In this document: one piece after another, positions 1 to 4,741 of the stretch | How positions within the stretch are numbered: position 1 is the stretch's first letter | Layout of the letters: every line of letters starts with the position of its first letter | NCBI GenBank assembly: GCA_018712425.1 | Contig: DVHA01000187.1 | Location: 1-5,091, forward strand | Source of the DNA: Candidatus Faecivivens stercoravium | GTDB taxonomy: Bacteria > Bacillota > Clostridia > Oscillospirales > Ruminococcaceae | Direction of reading: 5' to 3' | Length of the DNA: 5,091 bases | Position numbers and translations under genes: made by a program | Notes under the pieces: generated by a model | What the model saw: the letters and a program-made list of their open reading frames with translations, nothing else | What the model was told of the DNA's origin: nothing | Database searches by the model: none

Positions 1-422
1 CTGCGCTCCATATCCTGATGGGGGCAGTGTTCGTCGAGATAGGGTTCCGAGACGACGGTAAAGCCGTTTTTCTGATAAAATGGCACCGCCTGGCACTGGG
101 CTGACAGGACAGCGCCCGTCCCGCCCAGCTCTTTTATTTTGTCCATGACGGCCTCCATCATGCGACTGCCGAGGTGGAGCGACCGGTATTCTTTGCGCAC
201 GGCGACCCGCCCCACATGCCACATCCCGTCTTCCCCGGGATAGATGCGGGCGCAGCCGGCCACCGACCCGTCCACCCGCAACTCCAGGTGGTAAGCAGTC
301 TCGTCGGTCTCGTCAAACTCGTTCTGGAACCCCTGCTCGTCCATAAAAACGGCCTTGCGCACCCCGAACGGCCCCGAGAGGTCGTCGGGGGCGCGCAGCC
401 AGCGGAGGGAAATTTCTGCCAA
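1..422 (-). CDS. GNAT family N-acetyltransferase (ElaA/YjcF-like), C-terminus cut by window edge
   Basis: Reading the minus strand from a TTG codon at 422-420 gives an open frame of 140 codons that runs off the left edge. The protein looks like a GNAT acetyltransferase, a family that moves an acetyl group from acetyl-CoA to an amine. Residues 22-30 (RKAVFMDEQ) match the R-x-x-V-F-x-x-E-Q signature of ElaA/YjcF-like members. Residues 70-85 form motif A (VGRVAV, then YRSLHLG), the CoA pyrophosphate loop; its usual first glycine is His83. Residues 115-121 (FYQKNGF) and the end near HQDM fit the family C-terminus. Relatives are about 140-150 residues, so probably only a few residues are missing. 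No in-frame ATG occurs before Met27. TTG is chosen because AAGGAAGG lies 8 nt upstream and it keeps the whole N-terminal strand. It follows the phosphatase gene after 15 nt, so it is probably co-transcribed. The substrate is unknown. Confidence 0.85.
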   Translation of the reverse strand, partial: MAEISLRWLRAPDDLSGPFGVRKAVFMDEQGFQNEFDETDETAYHLELRVDGSVAGCARIYPGEDGMWHVGRVAVRKEYRSLHLGSRMMEAVMDKIKELGGTGAVLSAQCQAVPFYQKNGFTVVSEPYLDEHCPHQDMER

Positions 423-430
423 CTTGCCAA

Positions 431-436
431 CCTTCC
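431..436 (-). promoter_or_regulatory. Ribosome binding site of the acetyltransferase gene (supports TTG start)
   Basis: On the minus strand GGAAGG lies directly after the phosphatase stop codon (TAA at 440-438) and 8 nt before TTG at 422. No ATG is correctly spaced in the right frame. This site is the main reason for choosing the rare TTG start. It also suggests the gene is translated from the same mRNA as the phosphatase. Confidence 0.6.
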
Positions 437-437
437 T

Positions 438-1601
438 TTAGTGGTATTCGACATTGACCCGCTTGCCGATCTTCTCGAGGTTCTGGGAAAGCACCTCGAC
501 AATCTTCATCTTGATCGAGAAGTTGATCGGCAGGTTGGGGTTCTGGTGGGCGGAGTTCATCGCCCGGCCGACGAAGATGTTGACGTCGGTCGCCTCGTCC
601 AGCAGCATCTTGGCGATCTGGGTCGCGGCGTCCTTGTGGTCAGCCCAATCGGTCGGCAGCGTCCCTGCGACCATCTGGTCAGACAGTTCCATGACTTTGC
701 CCATTGTAATGACACCCTCGGTCACCAGGTCGACCCCTTTCATATGCCCGGCCGGCGGGATATGCGGGTCGAGATAGTCCAGGCAGGTTTCGACCGTCTG
801 GCCAAGATATTTGCTGACAATCTTAGAGGTTGTGCCGCCGCAGACAATCTTCTTGCCGGGTTCGGCAAGGAATTTCTCGATTACCGGGATATCGTCCTCC
901 GGGTTGGCCGGCGGCCCCAGGATTATCGACAGCTCGCTCCGCTGCCGGACCTTCATGACCGCGACGGTCGTGTCGTCCCCCATCCGCCCGAGGTAAAGCT
1001 CCTTCGCGGCCTCAGCCAGTTTGGCCGCCACCGTATGGGGCGAATCGTCCGGGTGGACGTTTTTCTCCAGGAAGTCGCAGATATGCTCCGACTGCCAGCC
1101 GAAGTCCATGCTGATGCCGATGCCAGCGTGGGAAACACCGTCGCTGAACATGACGAACTCATCCCCCAGCTCGGCCTTCATCCGGGTCTCATAGAGGGTC
1201 TTGTCCCCGACGATGTTGACCTCAACCGGGTATTCAACCGCCTTGCCGTTCCGCAGCAGGATGGAAAGCGGGTTGTCAAACTGCACCATATAGACGTCGC
1301 CGTCGGAAGAGATCTGCAAAATCGTAAAGGTCGAATAGGCGACGTTTACATCCTTCCGCACCGGCAGCGTCGCGGCGATCGTCTCGACGCAGTCCTCGAC
1401 CGTCATCCCGCTGGACATCATCGTACAGATGATCTTGGAGGTCAGGCTGGAGAGGACGTTGGCCCGCACCCCGCTGCCCATCCCGTCGGCCAGGACCAGC
1501 GTCTGGGTTTCGTTATAATAAGCCGTCTCGACCCGGTCGCCGCAGAGCTCTTCATTGTGCTTGTTGATCGAGACATAGCTGTTTTCAATAAAGTAACTCA
1601 T
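438..1601 (-). CDS. SpoIIE/PP2C-type serine/threonine phosphatase with extra C-terminal domain, hydrogenase-linked
   Basis: A 387-residue protein. Residues 1-220 are a SpoIIE/PP2C phosphatase domain, a metal-dependent fold that removes phosphate from Ser/Thr. The metal-binding acidic residues are all visible: Asp22 (CGDR), Asp39-Gly40 (LADGMGSG), Asp154-Gly155 (MFSDGVSHAG) and Asp209-Asp210 (GDDTTV), so it should be active. Residues about 225-387 form a second region that I cannot assign; it contains a Gly/Thr-rich turn (VCGGTTSK, 253-260) and ends in an amphipathic stretch. There is no signal peptide or membrane segment, so it is predicted cytoplasmic. The frame can open at GTG 1613, overlapping the hydrogenase stop, but ATG 1601 is preferred because GAGGGA sits just before it. 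The gene begins 8 nt after the hydrogenase, which suggests translational coupling. By analogy with SpoIIE-type partner switching, the target may be a phosphorylated anti-anti-sigma-like protein, but none is encoded here. Confidence 0.9.
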   Translation of the reverse strand: MSYFIENSYVSINKHNEELCGDRVETAYYNETQTLVLADGMGSGVRANVLSSLTSKIICTMMSSGMTVEDCVETIAATLPVRKDVNVAYSTFTILQISSDGDVYMVQFDNPLSILLRNGKAVEYPVEVNIVGDKTLYETRMKAELGDEFVMFSDGVSHAGIGISMDFGWQSEHICDFLEKNVHPDDSPHTVAAKLAEAAKELYLGRMGDDTTVAVMKVRQRSELSIILGPPANPEDDIPVIEKFLAEPGKKIVCGGTTSKIVSKYLGQTVETCLDYLDPHIPPAGHMKGVDLVTEGVITMGKVMELSDQMVAGTLPTDWADHKDAATQIAKMLLDEATDVNIFVGRAMNSAHQNPNLPINFSIKMKIVEVLSQNLEKIGKRVNVEYH

Positions 1602-1605
1602 AACG

Positions 1606-1611
1606 TCCCTC
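1606..1611 (-). promoter_or_regulatory. Ribosome binding site of the phosphatase gene, overlapping the hydrogenase stop codon
   Basis: GAGGGA on the minus strand overlaps the TGA stop (1612-1610) of the hydrogenase and precedes ATG 1601 by about 4-6 nt. This favours ATG 1601 over the upstream GTG 1613 and implies coupling between hydrogenase termination and phosphatase initiation. Confidence 0.6.
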
Positions 1612-3268
1612 ACAGCATGCTCTTTTTGAGCATCGTCAGCGCGACCTTGGTCTCAGCGGTGGTTTCGCCGAGCAGGGAAGCGATTTCCTGTACCGTGCGC
1701 ATCTGCTTATCGACCACCTGGTCGGTGATGCGGATGGTTTCGCGGCGCAGTTCGGCCGCCGTATCCTCCGCCCGGACAATGGCGTCGATGTTCTTGAGGA
1801 AGACGAGGAAATTCTGGTGTTCGGCGTCGTACATGACCGTCCGGTCGACATACAGATCGCTCTTGTCAAGGTGGGTCCGCTGGTTGATGATATTTTCCCC
1901 GGTCTCCATGACATTCAGCAGCTCAAGGATATCGTAATAATCGGCAAAGTTCTGCCCGACGATGTTTTCGTCCTCCGGCACATTCAGCATATGGAGGGCC
2001 TCCCGGTTGATCTGCCGGATGATAAACTGGTCGTCGACCGCGACAATACCGGTGGGCGAACTCTCGAAAATCTGGTCGGAAAGGGATTCCGCCCGTTCCT
2101 TGGCGTAGTGGAGGCACATTTCCAGCTCCGCTTTCCCCTGCCAGACGGCAATCGCCTTTTCCCGGCAGGTGGAGTATCCGCAGGCGCCGCAGTCGAGCAT
2201 ATCTTCCGGCTTGTGCTTGCCGGTCCGGGCAAGGATCTCCTGGATTTCGGCCTCGCCGGGCATCTCGTCCCGGTGGACGTCGGGGATCATTTCCTTGTGG
2301 GTGTCCAGGGTATGTACGACGTCGAAGTCCTTCTTCGGGTCGGCCGCCTGTTCGACGAGGATGCCGGAGAGGATCTGGCCGCGGCGCTTTTTCGGCATGC
2401 CGGGGCCGTTGATACATCCGCCCTCGCAGGCGTTCATCTCGATAAAGTAGCCCTTAAGGCCGCCCGCCGCGATCTCTTCCAGCGCAGCCCGGCATTTTTC
2501 AACCCCGTCAATCGCGACATAGTGGAAGCCCTCCTGCCGGTCCATGCTGCGGATGACGCCGCCGGGGGCCGGGAAGAAGCGGGAACGGTAATGGCTGTCG
2601 TCGGGGGAATCCTCAAAGGTGACCCCTTCCGCCTCAAACCACTGTTCCAGCTCCTCGAAGGTGATCGTCAGGTCGATCAGCCCGTCGCAGTACTGCTCGA
2701 CCTCATCCTTTTTGGAGATGCAGGGCCCGACAAAGATAATATGGGCGTCGGGATACTGCTCTTTGATGAGCTTGGCGTGGGCGTGCATCGGGGAGTCGAC
2801 CGCCGCGTAGTAGTGGAGGCACTCGGGATGGTATTTCTGGATCAGCCGGGTGATCGAATGGCAGCAGGAGGAGATAATCAGCTCCTGCCCGCCGGCAATC
2901 AGCTTTTCGTACTCGGTTTTGACGATATTGGCGCCGACCGCCGTCTCGAAGACCTCGTAAAAGCCCAGCTTTTTCATCGCGTCGGCCATCGGGCGGAAGC
3001 CCTTGGCGTCGAAGGCGGCAATAAAGGAGGGGGCGAGGGTCGCGATCACCTTTTCGCCCGAGGCGATCAGCTGTTTGACCAGCGGCACGTCGTCCCGGAC
3101 ATCCTTGGCGTTCTGGGGGCAGACCTGGACGCACCGCCCGCAGAGGAGGCAGTCCTCGCTGATAATCGAAGCCTGGTGGTCGCGGACCCGGATGGATTTC
3201 ACCGGACATTCCCGGACGCATTTATAGCAGTCTCGGCAGTTTGCTTTGGTAAACTGTAGAACTTCCAT
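1610..3268 (-). CDS. Putative sensory [FeFe]-hydrogenase with PAS domain (group C, phosphatase-linked type)
   Basis: A 552-residue soluble protein, start ATG 3268 with AGGAAAGGAAA upstream; the frame extends further upstream, but that part overlaps the previous gene. Residues 11-21 and 40-50 are two CxxCxxCxxxCP ferredoxin motifs for two [4Fe-4S] clusters. The H-cluster domain spans about 75-330. L1 is SSCCHSI (Cys135/Cys136, for TSCCPxW), L2 is GPCISKKDE (Cys183, Lys186, Glu189, for MPCxxKxxE) and L3 is EMNACEGGCINGPGMP (Cys281/Cys285). All four H-cluster ligand cysteines remain, so a complete active site is expected. Residues 360-385 (Cx2Cx4Cx16C) hold a further [4Fe-4S] domain of the CGACGYxxC type. 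About 393-500 is a PAS domain and 500-552 a helical tail. The PAS domain, divergent motifs and downstream phosphatase point to H2 or redox sensing rather than bulk H2 turnover, as in group C (HydS-like) enzymes. HydE/F/G maturases must be encoded elsewhere. Confidence 0.9.
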   Translation of the reverse strand: MEVLQFTKANCRDCYKCVRECPVKSIRVRDHQASIISEDCLLCGRCVQVCPQNAKDVRDDVPLVKQLIASGEKVIATLAPSFIAAFDAKGFRPMADAMKKLGFYEVFETAVGANIVKTEYEKLIAGGQELIISSCCHSITRLIQKYHPECLHYYAAVDSPMHAHAKLIKEQYPDAHIIFVGPCISKKDEVEQYCDGLIDLTITFEELEQWFEAEGVTFEDSPDDSHYRSRFFPAPGGVIRSMDRQEGFHYVAIDGVEKCRAALEEIAAGGLKGYFIEMNACEGGCINGPGMPKKRRGQILSGILVEQAADPKKDFDVVHTLDTHKEMIPDVHRDEMPGEAEIQEILARTGKHKPEDMLDCGACGYSTCREKAIAVWQGKAELEMCLHYAKERAESLSDQIFESSPTGIVAVDDQFIIRQINREALHMLNVPEDENIVGQNFADYYDILELLNVMETGENIINQRTHLDKSDLYVDRTVMYDAEHQNFLVFLKNIDAIVRAEDTAAELRRETIRITDQVVDKQMRTVQEIASLLGETTAETKVALTMLKKSML

Positions 3269-3276
3269 GGCGGATT

Positions 3277-3285
3277 TCCTTTCCT
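3277..3285 (-). promoter_or_regulatory. Ribosome binding site of the hydrogenase gene
   Basis: AGGAAAGGA on the minus strand lies 8 nt before ATG 3268, in the 22-nt gap after the thioredoxin-like gene. It decides the start: the longer open frame from 3376 has a low-complexity N-terminus that overlaps the upstream gene out of frame, whereas residues after ATG 3268 lead directly into the ferredoxin motif. Confidence 0.65.
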
Positions 3286-3290
3286 GTTGC

Positions 3291-3551
3291 TTATTCCCCG
3301 TCGGCGCGGCCCATCGATTCCAGCACATGCTGGCGGAAGACCTCCACGGCGTTTTCGGGGTTGACATTGCCGACAAATTCGTCCCCGAACATCGTGGAGA
3401 CGCCCTCGGTGCAGTGGCCCATGCAGAAAGCGGCTTTCAGCTGGACCTGGTCCTGCAGATGGTAGTTTTCAATCAGCTTCTGAAAGACCTGGATCACGCC
3501 GAAGGAACCTTTCAGATGGCAGGAACTGCCGACGCAAATTTGAATAACCAT
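3291..3551 (-). CDS. Thioredoxin-like [2Fe-2S] ferredoxin domain protein (NuoE/HydC-like)
   Basis: An 86-residue protein of the thioredoxin-fold [2Fe-2S] family related to NuoE and to the small subunits of bifurcating hydrogenases. Four cysteines are placed as in the family: Cys6-x4-Cys11 (CVGSSC) and Cys43-x3-Cys47 (CMGHC). The GSSCHLKGS segment (8-16) is typical of the short stand-alone members next to [FeFe]-hydrogenases. The protein has only this domain and lacks the N-terminal helical part of full NuoE. ATG 3551 is chosen, with AGGTG 9 nt upstream; GTG 3563 would add four residues with a weaker ribosome site. It is the first gene of the operon, 22 nt before the hydrogenase. It probably carries electrons to or from the hydrogenase, or relays a redox signal, in the cytoplasm. 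No flavin subunit (NuoF/HydB-like) follows, so a bifurcating complex is not encoded in this window. Confidence 0.88.
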   Translation of the reverse strand: MVIQICVGSSCHLKGSFGVIQVFQKLIENYHLQDQVQLKAAFCMGHCTEGVSTMFGDEFVGNVNPENAVEVFRQHVLESMGRADGE

Positions 3552-3560
3552 ACGATTCCA

Positions 3561-3567
3561 CACCTTT
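3561..3567 (-). promoter_or_regulatory. Ribosome binding site of the thioredoxin-like gene
   Basis: AAAGGTG on the minus strand lies 9 nt before ATG 3551. It contains the alternative GTG codon 3563-3561, which makes that upstream start less likely because the same bases would be both ribosome site and start codon. Confidence 0.5.
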
Positions 3568-3570
3568 CTA

Positions 3571-3590
3571 TCCCCGGAAAACCCTGGGGA
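3571..3590 (-). other. Small hairpin in the 5' leader of the hydrogenase operon
   Basis: On the minus strand TCCCC and GGGGA form a 5-bp GC-rich stem around AGGGTTTTCC, with two further inner G-C pairs possible. It starts a few bases after the predicted start point of the proximal promoter and ends just before the ribosome site of the first gene. No T-run follows, so it is not a terminator. It may protect the mRNA 5' end or affect initiation. Confidence 0.4.
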
Positions 3591-3603
3591 CTGACCTTAC
3601 TTT

Positions 3604-3632
3604 ATTATAAAAGAGACAGGGGCCTTTGTCAA
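3604..3632 (-). promoter_or_regulatory. Proximal sigma-A promoter of the hydrogenase operon
   Basis: On the minus strand TTGACA (3632-3627), a 17-bp spacer and TATAAT (3609-3604) give a perfect vegetative sigma-factor consensus. Transcription should begin near 3597, leaving a leader of about 46 nt before ATG 3551. Such a strong core promoter suggests high basal expression unless a repressor acts; an imperfect palindrome occupies its spacer. Confidence 0.85.
3615..3630. repeat. Imperfect palindrome in the spacer of the proximal hydrogenase promoter
   Basis: GACAGGGGCCTTTGTC has GACA/TGTC outer arms and a GGCC centre, with two unpaired positions per arm that are G-T in type. It lies between the -10 and -35 hexamers and touches the -35. 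It could be a repressor or redox-regulator operator; I do not recognise a known motif, and a short palindrome like this can arise by chance. Confidence 0.3.
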
Positions 3633-3635
3633 TCG

Positions 3636-3654
3636 TCTGCTCAAAAAGCGCAGA
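3636..3654. repeat. Inverted repeat just upstream of the proximal promoter -35
   Basis: TCTGC and GCAGA arms are separated by 9 bases (TCAAAAAGC). The repeat lies 4 bp upstream of the proximal -35 on the minus strand and inside the leader expected from the distal promoter. It could be a regulator site or a weak RNA stem-loop. No T-run makes it a convincing terminator. Confidence 0.3.
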
Positions 3655-3679
3655 ATCCCCCCTCTTCCGCATATATAAA

Positions 3680-3709
3680 ATTATAGCACAAAAAGATGTC
3701 ACATGACAA
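3680..3709 (-). promoter_or_regulatory. Distal sigma-A-like promoter of the hydrogenase operon
   Basis: On the minus strand TTGTCA (3709-3704, 5 of 6 consensus), an 18-bp spacer and TATAAT (3685-3680) form a good second promoter about 75 bp upstream of the proximal one. An A-run directly upstream of the -35 resembles an UP element. Transcription would start near 3673 and give a leader of about 120 nt. I see no convincing leader peptide in it. Confidence 0.6.
3697..3708. repeat. Inverted repeat (candidate operator) over the distal promoter -35
   Basis: TGTCA-CA-TGACA is an inverted repeat with perfect 5-bp arms covering most of the -35 hexamer of the distal hydrogenase promoter. A-rich sequence on the left and T-rich sequence on the right lengthen the dyad, with a few unpaired bases between. 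Its position suggests an operator for a dimeric regulator; the regulator family is not identifiable from the sequence. Confidence 0.4.
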
Positions 3710-3738
3710 GCTTTTTTTGGAAATTCCCTTTGCCGTAC

Positions 3739-3767
3739 TGGACAAGACGGCCGGAAACCGCTATAAT
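3739..3767 (+). promoter_or_regulatory. Sigma-A promoter of pyrB
   Basis: TGGACA (3739-3744, 5 of 6 consensus), a 17-bp spacer and a perfect TATAAT (3762-3767). Transcription should start near 3774, inside a run of seven A, giving a leader of about 30 nt before ATG 3806. This leaves no room for an antiterminator/terminator pair or a PyrR-binding loop. Confidence 0.8.
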
Positions 3768-3793
3768 GGAAAAAAATTACCCTACGCACAAAC

Positions 3794-3799
3794 AGGAGG
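3794..3799 (+). promoter_or_regulatory. Ribosome binding site of pyrB
   Basis: A perfect AGGAGG lies 6 nt before ATG 3806. This favours Met1 over the in-frame ATG at 3815. Confidence 0.85.
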
Positions 3800-3805
3800 C
3801 AGCCT

Positions 3806-4741
3806 ATGAGACACATGATCGACCCGCTCGACTTCTCCGTCCAGGAGGTGGAAAATGTACTGGACCTGGCCGACAGCATCGCGGCGGACCCTTCCCGCTA
3901 CCGGGAAGTCTGCCGGTATAAAAAACTGGCGACCCTTTTCTACGAGCCCAGCACCCGCACAAGGCTCAGCTTTGAAGCGGCAATGTTAAACCTCGGCGGG
4001 AGCGTCCTCGGCTTTTCCAGCGCCGACTCCAGCTCGGCGTCCAAAGGCGAAAGCATCGCCGACACCATCCGGGTCATCAGCTGCTATGCCGACATCTGCG
4101 CCATCCGCCACCCGAAGGAAGGCGCCCCCCTCCGGGCTTCGATGTACTCCCGCATCCCGGTCATCAACGCCGGCGACGGCGGCCACCAGCACCCGACCCA
4201 GACGCTGACCGACCTTCTGACCATCCGGCGGCGGCTCGGACGGCTCCAGGACTTCACCATCGGCCTCTGCGGCGACCTCAAGTTCGGCCGGACGGTCCAT
4301 TCGCTGATCAAGTCCCTCTCCCGCTACAGCGGCATCCGGTTTATCCTGATCTCGCCCGAGGAATTGCGGGTGCCTGACTATGTCATCCGGGAGGTGCTCG
4401 ACGCCAACGCCATCCCCTACGAGGAAGTCACCTCCCTCGAGGACGTCATGCCCCAGCTGGACATCCTCTATATGACCCGCGTCCAGAAGGAGCGGTTCTT
4501 CAACGAAGAAGATTACGTCCGCCTGAAAGACACCTATATCCTCACCGAGGACAAGATGAAGCTGGCCAAGGAAAAGATGGCGGTCCTCCACCCCCTCCCC
4601 CGGGTCAACGAAATCACCCTGCCGGTGGATAACGACCCGCGGGCGGCCTATTTTGAACAGGTCCAGAACGGCGTATATGTCCGGATGGCGCTGATTATGA
4701 CCCTTCTGGGGCTGGCGGACGGCGGAAAGGAGACCAAGTAA
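3806..4741 (+). CDS. pyrB: Aspartate carbamoyltransferase, catalytic chain
   Basis: A 311-residue protein, the normal length for the catalytic chain. It joins carbamoyl phosphate to L-aspartate to make N-carbamoyl-L-aspartate, the first committed step of pyrimidine synthesis in the cytoplasm. The carbamoyl-phosphate site is complete: STRTR (49-53), Ser76 and Lys80 of the neighbouring-subunit loop (SSASKGES), Arg101 (IRHP), and His129/Gln132 in HQHPTQT. Aspartate-binding residues are also present: Arg162 (FGRTVHSL), Arg225 and Gln227 in TRVQKER, and the HPLPR loop (262-266). All correspond to active-site residues of the E. coli enzyme, so it should be active. It is first in its operon and overlaps pyrI by one base (TAATG), consistent with a PyrB-PyrI holoenzyme. 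It is transcribed divergently from the hydrogenase operon. Confidence 0.98.
   Translation: MRHMIDPLDFSVQEVENVLDLADSIAADPSRYREVCRYKKLATLFYEPSTRTRLSFEAAMLNLGGSVLGFSSADSSSASKGESIADTIRVISCYADICAIRHPKEGAPLRASMYSRIPVINAGDGGHQHPTQTLTDLLTIRRRLGRLQDFTIGLCGDLKFGRTVHSLIKSLSRYSGIRFILISPEELRVPDYVIREVLDANAIPYEEVTSLEDVMPQLDILYMTRVQKERFFNEEDYVRLKDTYILTEDKMKLAKEKMAVLHPLPRVNEITLPVDNDPRAAYFEQVQNGVYVRMALIMTLLGLADGGKETK

Noticed and set aside
174..1937. 587-residue open frame on the plus strand, antisense to the phosphatase and hydrogenase
   Set aside because: It is a shadow of GC-rich codon usage: its product is rich in Arg, Asp, His and Val with no recognisable domain, and it runs across two convincing minus-strand genes.
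1817..3259. 480-residue open frame on the plus strand opposite the hydrogenase
   Set aside because: The minus strand encodes a hydrogenase with clear Fe-S and H-cluster motifs over the whole span; the antisense product shows no family features.
3269..3376. N-terminal extension of the hydrogenase to an ATG at 3376
   Set aside because: The 36 added residues overlap the thioredoxin-like gene in another frame and look non-coding; ATG 3268 has a good ribosome site and starts directly before the ferredoxin motif.
3291..3551. Electron-bifurcating hydrogenase (HydABC) interpretation
   Set aside because: The small subunit is only the short thioredoxin-like domain, and no NuoF/HydB-like flavoprotein gene is present between it and the hydrogenase; the phosphatase follows instead.
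3660..3680. Possible second plus-strand -10 (TATAAA) upstream of pyrB
   Set aside because: No acceptable -35 lies 16-18 bp upstream, and a much better promoter is present at 3739-3767.
3691..3718. A-run, dyad and T-run resembling a rho-independent terminator
   Set aside because: The paired part is AT-rich with unpaired bases and a very tight loop, and no plus-strand gene ends upstream. The dyad is better read as an operator over a promoter.
3568..3879. 103-residue minus-strand open frame across the intergenic region
   Set aside because: It overlaps the pyrB start and both hydrogenase promoters, has no family features, and its start lies inside pyrB without a plausible ribosome site.
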